Assembly: GCA_963710865.1 (NCBI GenBank)
Contig: CAVQBR010000002.1
Span: 1,426,001 to 1,490,000, forward strand
Source of the DNA: PRDV01 sp963710865
GTDB lineage: Bacteria > Babelota > Babeliae > Babelales > Babelaceae
Length of the DNA stretch: 64,000 bases
Direction: 5' to 3'
Part shown: positions 46,473 through 54,757 of the stretch, piece by piece
How positions within the stretch are numbered: the first letter of the stretch is position 1
Layout: each line of letters opens with the position of its first letter
Made by a program: the position numbers and the translations under genes
The notes under the pieces: model-generated
Told to the model about the DNA's origin: nothing
Database searches by the model: none
What the model saw: the letters and a program-made list of their open reading frames with translations, nothing else

Positions 46473-48494
46473 ATGATACATTATATGTTACGGTTATGCA
46501 TGATACTCACAGTTCCAGCTCTGATGGCTGGAGACTGTGAAATACTTCAAGGAATTGCTGCATTGAGAAAGGGGCTCAAGCAAACTCAGAGTCAAATAAA
46601 TCAGTGCTGCCAAAATATCAGTCAATGCTGCCAAAATACGGGCGGTATCACTAACTGCTGTCAAATGCTCTCTAATGAAATTTCGGCTTGCTGTGCCTCG
46701 ATTAATAACAATATTAATAATTCTACCTCGGAAATTATCAATACAATAAATGAATGCTGTGCGACTTTAGAAGAACTCATCGGAGAAATATCTGCAGCAA
46801 TGCCTTGCGGACCGATAATTCCTATTTTCCAAAGTGATATTCCTTTAGAAATAAAGCAGGAGGGAAGGTACTGTCTCGCAGAAGATATTTTTTTTCCAGG
46901 TACTCCTCCTTCTGAAGGGACGCTTGGCGATCCTAATCCAGGGATACTCGGGAGCTTTGCCATAGCAGTCAATTCAAAAAATGTGGATATTTATCTAAAT
47001 CAACACACGATGTTTCATACGGGAGGCTCTAATGTGAGCATGATTGGCATTATAGGAAACTCATCTCATGTGTCTATTCATGATGGCATCATCGTTGGGA
47101 GTGGAAACATCGCCGACGAGGACTGCTTTGGTATCAATGCACTAACGAGCGGTGTAGTTATCAACAACGTGGAAATGGATGATTTTGCTGGGCTCAATAG
47201 TGCTGGTTTGGTCATTCAAGGATATTTGCTAGAATCTCCAGCAGCCCAATCAACGGTGCATTTTAACCAGCAAGGAGTTCTGGTCAATGGTTGTACCTTC
47301 TTTGAGAACTATGCGGGCATCACTCTTGGTAATTTCTACCAGAATGTACTTGTTCAAAGCTGTTCAATAAGCGACAGTCTTTTCGCAGGGATCAATGAGC
47401 CCGCGCGTCAGGGCTATTCAAGTAACATCATTATTAAGGATACTGCTATCGCAAATTCGGTTCTCAATGGTATCTATACCACCTTCAATCAGTCAAATTG
47501 GCTCTTACAAAGGGTTCAAATAGCAAATAGCGGACTGAATGGAGCGATTTTTTCAGCATTTCAAACCCTCAACTTAGATGATGTTCAAGTATTTAATAGT
47601 GGATCTTATGGTATCACAACTTCTATCCGCCAATGCCAAAATGTTACGATGAACAAGGTCCAGATATTTAATGCAGGAAATGGAGCTTTGCGAGTTGATA
47701 ATACAAGTAACCTCCTTATCAAGGACAGTCAATTTATAAACTATATACCAAATTCCGAGCCCGTCGTGAAAATACAAGATGTCTATAGCGGCGAAATAAC
47801 GAACTGTAGAATCACGAGTGCTGCAGGAACTTCAGATGCCCTCTTTTTCAGAAATGTGCATGGTTTTAAGGCAGAGTCCAACACCATCAATGTTCTGTGT
47901 AACCAGCCCGTAGCAAACTGTACGGCCGGAAATAATCTGAGTAACTGTGTTCCTCCACCCGGTGTGCCAAACCTTAATGCACTGGTAAACTGCTGTCCGG
48001 TAGGGATTAACCTGCAGGGTGGCATAACAACTACTGTTGTGAGGAACTGCGTTGTCTCGGGAAATCCTGCTATTGGTATAGCGATTCAACCAGACCAGCT
48101 CAATGGCCTTAATTCGGGCATTACCATCAAAGATAACACCATACAGAGTGCCGTGCTTGCGGGGATCTTGGTATCCCAATCATCTGAATGCCAGATTCTT
48201 GGAAATGAGATCATTGACACTCTCACAGTACCTGTTGCTGGCACCTCGCCTGCACAAGCTGGCAGTGGCATTTTTCTCGATGCCTGTACGAGCAACTGTG
48301 CCGTACGGGACAATACGCTTACAAATAACGCTGGTTTTGGCATTTACAATAGTGGAACAAATAATCAAATTTACCACAACTTTGCGAGCGCTAATGGTTC
48401 ACAGTCAAATGGTGTAGGTACAAATTATGTGGGAGTATCGATAGTCGCTCAGCCGGCTCCCAATCTTGGTGTTCTTGAAAATATTAGCGCTTAA
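46473..48494 (+). CDS. Exported cysteine-stalk beta-helix protein C (diverged stalk)
   Basis: A 673-residue protein. The ATG at 46473 follows AAAAGGAGA and opens a signal peptide (MIHYMLRLCMILTVPALMAG). The stalk is richer in CC pairs than in the other members but irregularly spaced (QCCQNISQCCQNT, then NCCQML, ACCASI and ECCATL), and the CxPC motif is missing. The head start (GRYCLAEDIFFPG), beta-helix and terminal NYVGV...GVLENIS are kept. It is followed after 20 bases by a 'WGD-PDP' gene. A likely surface fibre paired with that product. Confidence 0.86.
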   Translation: MIHYMLRLCMILTVPALMAGDCEILQGIAALRKGLKQTQSQINQCCQNISQCCQNTGGITNCCQMLSNEISACCASINNNINNSTSEIINTINECCATLEELIGEISAAMPCGPIIPIFQSDIPLEIKQEGRYCLAEDIFFPGTPPSEGTLGDPNPGILGSFAIAVNSKNVDIYLNQHTMFHTGGSNVSMIGIIGNSSHVSIHDGIIVGSGNIADEDCFGINALTSGVVINNVEMDDFAGLNSAGLVIQGYLLESPAAQSTVHFNQQGVLVNGCTFFENYAGITLGNFYQNVLVQSCSISDSLFAGINEPARQGYSSNIIIKDTAIANSVLNGIYTTFNQSNWLLQRVQIANSGLNGAIFSAFQTLNLDDVQVFNSGSYGITTSIRQCQNVTMNKVQIFNAGNGALRVDNTSNLLIKDSQFINYIPNSEPVVKIQDVYSGEITNCRITSAAGTSDALFFRNVHGFKAESNTINVLCNQPVANCTAGNNLSNCVPPPGVPNLNALVNCCPVGINLQGGITTTVVRNCVVSGNPAIGIAIQPDQLNGLNSGITIKDNTIQSAVLAGILVSQSSECQILGNEIIDTLTVPVAGTSPAQAGSGIFLDACTSNCAVRDNTLTNNAGFGIYNSGTNNQIYHNFASANGSQSNGVGTNYVGVSIVAQPAPNLGVLENISA

Positions 48495-48514
48495 CAAAAA
48501 AGGAGTTTCATACC

Positions 48515-50248
48515 ATGAATTTATTTAGATTTAGCTCTCTACTCATCATCTGTGGCCTGTCCAGCGCCTTTGCTGTTACTGGCAGAGGGCACTTTGAACT
48601 GCTTCGAAAAAAGCTAGCACAGCAGTCGCAGGCCCCTTTTCAAACACGCACAATTCGGGGAGTAAAACGTACGTTAAAGCCTCTGCGGATGACCACGGCT
48701 CAACTGATGCAGCAAGCTCCTCAGCTTGTTAACATCCCAAACCTGCGGCTCGGACAAACTCCACCTTGTCCGTTGCCAGGATGTATGTCACCTATCACGG
48801 TGTTCAATGATGCTAATTATGGTGAAACTGGTCAATATGGTCCGAGCGCTGATGGGTGCGTCGGCACTACTCAATTTATTCTCGGCTCCAAAGGGCGCAT
48901 TCGCAGTTTTTCTAAGGCTACTCTCGAACCGGATGGCGTGCTAAATCTTTCTCATGATAGATTTTTCAGCAGTATAAGTAATGGTGGCTTTACTGCCGAT
49001 CCTAATATCCTTTTTGATGCGATGACTAACAGATGGTTTCTCTGTTGCGATGGCAATACTAATCTGCTTCTCGCCTATAGTGATGGTCTCAATGGAGGAT
49101 CGGTTACCTCATCAACAGTATGGACTTTTGTTGTTGTAGATACGGTGCTCAATCCAGGATTCGAGTTTGCTTCTAATCCGCTTCTTTTGCCTGCCTTTTT
49201 TGATTATTCCACATTGGGAGTTGATGAAATCTCTGTACTCATCGGGGTCGACGTTCTTAACCCTAATCCTGAGTATTTTAGTAGCGCAGCCTATACGATC
49301 GATAAGACTACACTCGATACGGACGCTCCTGCGATTGTTGAATTTCTTAATCTGGTTGATCAAACGACCTTTTCTGGACCTGTTAGTCTTCAAGGGGCCC
49401 AGAACTTCGATACAGGCATTCAATCAAGCATGTTTATAGGAATTAATGCACTGGATTTTCTACAAGGTTTCTCCCTCAATCCACAGACTGATAGAGGGCA
49501 GGTCCTTATCAGTACGGTAAATTATACTGGTACAACAGCGATATCATTTACAACTCAAAGCATTCCTGTTTTACCCTTCATTAAAGGGATACCTTCACCT
49601 GCACTCGGGACCCCTCCAAGCCATATGGTATATGGAGTTACTTCGATGAGGCCGAGCGCTTCACACATTCGTTATCAGACTCTGTACAGTTGCACCTATA
49701 TCGGGGTGGACAATCAGGGAACGAGTACGGAGGGTGTTACGATGGTCACTCGTAACGGCATACGCTTTTGGACATTCATTACTGAATTTCCAAATCAGCC
49801 TCCTGGAGTGATTGAAGGTACCATCTTTACCGCTTCTCTCACAAATGACTTTGGTCAGATCCATTACTTAACCCCTTCTATTATGACTAATTGCCCTAAT
49901 GGTTGTCCTGCTAGTACGAGTACATTGCCGCAAATTCTCATAGCTTCAACAACTTGCGGCGCGAACGCTTTTCTTAATGCAACGATAAATCAAGTAACTA
50001 TCACAAACTCGCTGACTCAGCCAGTAATCATATCAGATCCGTGCATATTCACTTCAAGCACTTTTCCTTATTACGCGCAAGAAGATTGGGAGTTTTCTCC
50101 TTTTGCACGCTGGGGAGACCATACAAGAACATCGCTCGATCCAGCGGATAACCTTACGTTTTACGCCTGCTGCTTGTTTTGTGAGGATACTAATAAATGG
50201 GGATCGGTAACCGGAGTCTTGCAGTTGCCACCACCACCAGCAGCATAA
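48515..50248 (+). CDS. Exported stand-alone 'WGD-PDP' domain protein C
   Basis: A 577-residue protein with a signal peptide (MNLFRFSSLLIICGLSSAFA) and a basic stretch (TIRGVKRTLKPLRMTTAQLM). The conserved domain reads VGTTQFILGSKGRIRSFSK, NRWFLCCDG, ASHIRYQTLYSC and EDWEF...FARWGDHTRTSLDP. The C-terminus is a short Pro/Ala run. AAAAGGAG lies before the ATG. It pairs with the beta-helix gene upstream. It is the most diverged of the three stand-alone members, matching its diverged partner, which hints at co-evolution of pairs. Confidence 0.86.
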   Translation: MNLFRFSSLLIICGLSSAFAVTGRGHFELLRKKLAQQSQAPFQTRTIRGVKRTLKPLRMTTAQLMQQAPQLVNIPNLRLGQTPPCPLPGCMSPITVFNDANYGETGQYGPSADGCVGTTQFILGSKGRIRSFSKATLEPDGVLNLSHDRFFSSISNGGFTADPNILFDAMTNRWFLCCDGNTNLLLAYSDGLNGGSVTSSTVWTFVVVDTVLNPGFEFASNPLLLPAFFDYSTLGVDEISVLIGVDVLNPNPEYFSSAAYTIDKTTLDTDAPAIVEFLNLVDQTTFSGPVSLQGAQNFDTGIQSSMFIGINALDFLQGFSLNPQTDRGQVLISTVNYTGTTAISFTTQSIPVLPFIKGIPSPALGTPPSHMVYGVTSMRPSASHIRYQTLYSCTYIGVDNQGTSTEGVTMVTRNGIRFWTFITEFPNQPPGVIEGTIFTASLTNDFGQIHYLTPSIMTNCPNGCPASTSTLPQILIASTTCGANAFLNATINQVTITNSLTQPVIISDPCIFTSSTFPYYAQEDWEFSPFARWGDHTRTSLDPADNLTFYACCLFCEDTNKWGSVTGVLQLPPPPAA

Positions 50249-50260
50249 GTGTCTTTTACT

Positions 50261-50281
50261 CGGGAGGCAGAATGCCTCCCG
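50261..50281 (+). terminator. Terminator after pair C
   Basis: Perfect 9-bp stem CGGGAGGCA with complement, loop GAA, 13 bases after the stop. Confidence 0.7.
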
Positions 50282-50664
50282 CAACGTCCAACGTAGGAGA
50301 TTCGAAATAGACTATCTCATGAGAAATCTTTTCATTGCCGGATTTTGTGGGATGTCGCTCGAAAATATTCATAGTCGGGTCTCAGTTCCCCCATGCTGTT
50401 ATGCCCAGCTAGATGAATATGTTTTTTACGCAAGTGTTCTTGGTCGCATGAGAAAGCCGCTCCAATCAATCTACATCTGATTTCCTTCTTCCTTGCCAGC
50501 TGCGGGGTTTATTAAGTATAAAGGATTGGGTTGTGCCTGAATTTTTTAAGAGATCATCTATACATAGGCTATTGGTAGGTTTTTGGAGACATGCTCGGTT
50601 ACTGATAGAAAGAGCCTTTTAAGCCTTTCACTTTTGATGTGCGAGTACTCTGCGTGAAAGTGAA
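50282..50664. other. Intergenic region between convergent units
   Basis: It contains only a 53-codon frame from 50319 without a ribosome-binding site or homology that I recognise. Confidence 0.4.
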
Positions 50665-50708
50665 GATAGCAGATGAAAGTTCCCTCCATCTGCTATCAGC
50701 TTTTTTTG
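50665..50708. terminator. Terminator between convergent surface-protein units
   Basis: An 11-bp stem GATAGCAGATG with complement closes an 11-base loop and is followed by AGCTTTTTTT on the plus strand. It may also stop the minus-strand gene ending at 50753. Confidence 0.7.
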
Positions 50709-50752
50709 ATTTCTCAACTATCTGTCAAATGAGAGCCCGAGATGCAAGATCT

Positions 50753-52465
50753 TTAGCCTGGTTGCACCTGAGCTGCATATCCTCCCCAAGCATTAATTGC
50801 TGGACACATTAACTGGCACGTCCAGATCGTATTATCAATAGGGTCTGGCGATGTTCGAGTATGGTCTCCCCATCTTGCAAATGGGGCAAACTCCCAATCT
50901 TCTTGAGCATAGTAGTTTGAACTACTTTGAGTATATAAAACTGGCGTTTGAGCAACCCCATCGACGACTTGGGTTACCGAAGCATTCAAATATTCATTTG
51001 CACCACAGGTGGTAGCTCCTATGATTACTTGACCAAGAGGATTGGTCATAATGGAAGGAGTTAAGAAATGGCGCTGATTATAGTCATTAGTGGGTGATGC
51101 AGCGAAGAGTGTTCCATCAACGGTAACAATGGGAGTTGATCCTGATAGATCGACAGCCCAATAGCGGACAGCATTTCGGGTGGGAGTAGTGGTTGCGGTG
51201 CTTGCCCCAGTGTTATCCACTCCGATATATGTGCCTATCCACAATACATTATTGCGAATATGGGCTGCAATTAGTCTCGGGCTAGTATCTCCGTCAACCA
51301 TATGCGTGTCTGGTGTTCCAAGGACAGGCGATGGTATTGTATCAATATAGGGATTAACGGGTATGGATACGAACGGTGAAAGTACTGGCTCTGGTGTATA
51401 GGTAACTGTGCCCAATAAGAACTGCTCGGAAAAGCCAATGAGGAAATCGATTAAATTGTTAGCTGCAAAGTAGCTGAACTGTGGATTTGGGTCAAAATTT
51501 TGGACGCCTTGAGTGCTAAATGGACCATTTAGCGTTGCTTGATCTACCAAGTTTCTAAATCCATGAATCTCTACCGGTCCACCACTCAGAAGTGACTTTT
51601 TTGGAATCACGTAGGCTGCAGAGCTTATATAGAATGGATTATTATTGAAAACATCCACACTGCATAATACAGCATGTGCATCTACGCCTAAATTCGTATA
51701 ATCGAAAATTGCCGGTACTGGATAAAATTCGAACTCTGGATCATTTGGTGTGTCGACGGTAATAAATGTCCAGACGGTATCAGCGGTTATTGGATCGCCA
51801 TCACTCATAGCAAGAAGGAGATTGGGATTGCCATTGCAAAACAGGAACCACCGTTGTGACGCTGGATCATAGATGATATTAGGATCGGCAGTAAAGCCGC
51901 CATTGCTTATTGGGCTGAAGAAATGATCATGTGATATGTTGAGTACTCCATCGATCTGGCCGGTAGTTTTATCAAAGCTACGGATACGTCCTTTAGATCC
52001 CAAAATAAATTGTTGGGTGCCAACACTTGCATCTGCACTTGGCCCATACTGGCCAGATTCTTGGTAATCAAAGTTCAAGAAAGATTGCACAACTGTAGGA
52101 ATCCCCGTTGATTGTACGTATTTTTTAAGGTGTGGAGCTTCTGTTAACCGAGGCATACCGAGCTGCGGAATTTGCGAACGAAAGATAGGCTGAGGTGAAG
52201 GGGTGCTCAGTCGCTCAGCTGATCGCTGACTCTGCATGAGTTGAGCAGTAGTAATCTTAATTGGCTGAACGACCCGCCTTATTCCTTTGCGTGGAGCGCG
52301 TGGTGTTGATTGTTTTGACGGCGCTTGTGTTTTTAAGCGATCAACTACTAACTTGTTAAGGTCTTTATTATAAGGGATTCTCCCTGCGATTGTGCAAAAC
52401 AGATCTTGCGACATGCCTAGTAGGGCAAGCACTACGTAGGTCAGTTGTTTTAGTGTATGTTTCAT
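50753..52465 (-). CDS. Exported stand-alone 'WGD-PDP' domain protein D
   Basis: A 570-residue protein with a signal peptide-like start (MKHTLKQLTYVVLALLGMSQ) and a basic segment (RAPRKGIRRVVQPIKITTAQ). The domain reads VGTQQFILGSKGRIRSFDK, SQRWFLFCNG, AAHIRNNVLW and EDWEF...FARWGDHTRTSPDP. Its closest relative in the window is protein A at 42507, even though it lies on the other strand. AAAAGGAG precedes the ATG. It follows its beta-helix partner by 25 bases, the same order as in pairs A and C. Confidence 0.87.
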   Translation of the reverse strand: MKHTLKQLTYVVLALLGMSQDLFCTIAGRIPYNKDLNKLVVDRLKTQAPSKQSTPRAPRKGIRRVVQPIKITTAQLMQSQRSAERLSTPSPQPIFRSQIPQLGMPRLTEAPHLKKYVQSTGIPTVVQSFLNFDYQESGQYGPSADASVGTQQFILGSKGRIRSFDKTTGQIDGVLNISHDHFFSPISNGGFTADPNIIYDPASQRWFLFCNGNPNLLLAMSDGDPITADTVWTFITVDTPNDPEFEFYPVPAIFDYTNLGVDAHAVLCSVDVFNNNPFYISSAAYVIPKKSLLSGGPVEIHGFRNLVDQATLNGPFSTQGVQNFDPNPQFSYFAANNLIDFLIGFSEQFLLGTVTYTPEPVLSPFVSIPVNPYIDTIPSPVLGTPDTHMVDGDTSPRLIAAHIRNNVLWIGTYIGVDNTGASTATTTPTRNAVRYWAVDLSGSTPIVTVDGTLFAASPTNDYNQRHFLTPSIMTNPLGQVIIGATTCGANEYLNASVTQVVDGVAQTPVLYTQSSSNYYAQEDWEFAPFARWGDHTRTSPDPIDNTIWTCQLMCPAINAWGGYAAQVQPG

Positions 52466-52490
52466 GAAAAAACTCCTTTTGAGTTATGTT

Positions 52491-54464
52491 TTAAATGGTA
52501 GTAACGATGCTTATGTTATCAAGAACGCCTACGCCAGATTGTGGACCTACCACAAGCGGCACTCCTACAAAGTTGGTGCCATTGCAGGTGGCAAAGTTAT
52601 GAAAGATTGGATTTATGCAGATACCAGATTGAGGAACCGCTTCATTATTTAAGCCGATACCAGCATTGTTAGTCAGTTTGTTTCCGGTCACGCTACATTT
52701 CGTTGTAGTAGAATCAAGTGTTATTCCATCGCCTGCTCCATCAACCACGTTACAATTTGAAACGGTACAGCTTGAAGCATTTGAAAGTAGAATGCCTGTA
52801 TTCACTACGCCTTGCATAGTGCAGCCATCTACAACTATTCCTGAATTCGTTCCATTAAGATTGTTAGGCACAGTAGGTACCTGTTTTGAGATGTTTGTAA
52901 GACCGGCATTTCCATTGTAGCCATCAGGAACAATTGCTATACCGATAGAAGGGTTACCCGATACATTACAATTTTGGATGACCGCATTGTTTACACCACC
53001 ATGGATATTAAAGCCAATAGGGCAGTTGGTGACTGGCTGATTACAGAAAATGTTGGCTGCGCAGTTTTGAACAACCAGACCTTGGCAATTACGAGCAAAG
53101 AAGCCATCAGCTGTGCCGTCAACGCTGCTGAATAAGCATCCTCGGACAGAGCCATTGAAGATATCTTGCAGCTTCAAAAGTGGTTCGGTGCTTGGAATAT
53201 AGTTTGTTAGCTGACAGTCCTTAATAAGGAGATTGCTTACGTTATCAACTCGTAAGGCGCCATTTTGTGAGTTAAATACCTGACAATTACTAATCTCAAC
53301 ATTTTGGCTTTGACGTATTGAGGCAATGATACCGTATGATCCACTGTTAGATACTTGGCAATTATCGAGCTTGAGTGATTGAAATCCTGCAAGGATCATA
53401 CCGTCAAGACCACTGTTGCTTACCTGCACATTCTTCAAGATCCAGTTCGATTGATTGTACGTAGTATAAATGCCATGGTAGGCTGAATTGGAAATGCTAC
53501 AATTCTCAATTGCCACATTAGACCAGTAGTCACGTCGGGATGGTTGATTGATCCCTACGAATAGACTCTTATCAATAGCACAATCTCGTAGCATGATATT
53601 GTTTGTAGGAGCAGAGATAAGAGCTATACCAGAATAATTTGCTGAAAGGTTGCATCGTTCCACAATAATTCCTTCATTTTTCTCAATAAGGATATCCGAT
53701 GATAAAGGAGTTGGCACAAAAAGTCCGCCGATAATAATACCTGCACCATTAAAAGCACTGAAATTGTTAATCTGCATATCGCTTACAATACAATTGTTTG
53801 TAAGTAAATCAATTCCGGTACTACTTTGGTCCGCTGGACTGCCTGTGCCTGCAATTGTTCCATTGTGAATATATGCATGGGAGGACGTTCCGATCGTTAC
53901 AACAGCGGTTGTTCCGCTTCCAATAACGAGAATAGTATGGTTATTTAAATCAAGATCGACGTTATTTGTATTGATTGCAATCCCTATAGGTCCAAAGATT
54001 CCGGGAGGAATTATGTTGCCATTTACAACAATATCTTCAGCTAAGCAATAGCGGCCAGGCTGGGTTATTTCTAAAGGGATATCTGCTTGAGTAATTGGTG
54101 TCACCGGCCCACAGGCGCTTAAATTGCCTATGAGAGATTCGAGTGTGTTACAACAGGTTATGAGATTGTTATTCACTGTTGCAATGTCAGCAGTTAGATT
54201 TGCGCAGCAGGTATTAACGGTATTTTCTATGTTCGTAATACCATTACTGAGCCTTGTACAACAGCTTTTTAACGAGCAGTTTGTATTGTGTATTTCTTCG
54301 AGGATCTTTTTTTGGCACGGATCACACTCTTGCCTGTGGCAGCCTTTCTTTTCTGATAAGCGCCCCTGGCGTATATCTGATTCTAGCGTGTCCGATGCAT
54401 ATGCTATACTCACGCTCAGGAGCAATGAGAGAAGCGCATATTGCTTGAAGTTTATTTTTTTCAT
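52491..54464 (-). CDS. Exported cysteine-stalk beta-helix protein D
   Basis: A 657-residue protein. The longest frame starts at 54503; the ATG at 54464 has AAAGGAA before it and opens the signal peptide (MKKINFKQYALLSLLLSVSI). It contains CDPCQKKILEEI, the CC-x16-CC-x16-CC stalk, a head start GRYCLAEDIVVNGN, beta-helix turns close to protein A (NCQVFNSQNGALRVDNVSNL) and the tail NFATCNGTNFVGV with GVLDNIS. It heads a two-gene unit with the 'WGD-PDP' gene at 50753. Function inferred as surface fibre. Confidence 0.87.
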   Translation of the reverse strand: MKKINFKQYALLSLLLSVSIAYASDTLESDIRQGRLSEKKGCHRQECDPCQKKILEEIHNTNCSLKSCCTRLSNGITNIENTVNTCCANLTADIATVNNNLITCCNTLESLIGNLSACGPVTPITQADIPLEITQPGRYCLAEDIVVNGNIIPPGIFGPIGIAINTNNVDLDLNNHTILVIGSGTTAVVTIGTSSHAYIHNGTIAGTGSPADQSSTGIDLLTNNCIVSDMQINNFSAFNGAGIIIGGLFVPTPLSSDILIEKNEGIIVERCNLSANYSGIALISAPTNNIMLRDCAIDKSLFVGINQPSRRDYWSNVAIENCSISNSAYHGIYTTYNQSNWILKNVQVSNSGLDGMILAGFQSLKLDNCQVSNSGSYGIIASIRQSQNVEISNCQVFNSQNGALRVDNVSNLLIKDCQLTNYIPSTEPLLKLQDIFNGSVRGCLFSSVDGTADGFFARNCQGLVVQNCAANIFCNQPVTNCPIGFNIHGGVNNAVIQNCNVSGNPSIGIAIVPDGYNGNAGLTNISKQVPTVPNNLNGTNSGIVVDGCTMQGVVNTGILLSNASSCTVSNCNVVDGAGDGITLDSTTTKCSVTGNKLTNNAGIGLNNEAVPQSGICINPIFHNFATCNGTNFVGVPLVVGPQSGVGVLDNISIVTTI

Positions 54465-54611
54465 AGAAAAATTCCTTTTTTGAAGGTGGTACTCTAATTT
54501 CATCTGCCGAATAAGGCTTGCCTTTTGGAGTATCTCGACTGATCGTAAGCTCAGTAAAATAATTAATTTCTGCAGCTGTCATACAGCGAGAACATGTTCT
54601 TTTGCTCTCTG

Positions 54612-54640
54612 TAGTTAAGCGTACAAAAATGAGAAAGCAA
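54612..54640 (-). promoter_or_regulatory. Candidate promoter of cysteine-stalk gene D
   Basis: On the minus strand TTGCTT, 17 bases, TAACTA, matching the layout before the other stalk genes; leader about 150 bases. Confidence 0.4.
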
Positions 54641-54757
54641 AAAACAAGAATCTTTATGCTCAGTTTATGAGTGTGTTGGATTGCTCCAATTGCTCAAGGA
54701 ATGCTAAATTGAAGGGATGCATGTTCTCTTGGTCGATTCTCTGGAATGTGCGGAGGC

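Noticed and set aside
50319..50480. 53-codon frame beginning MRNLFIAGFCGMSLE
   Set aside because: No ribosome-binding site, no recognised homology; chance frame cannot be excluded.
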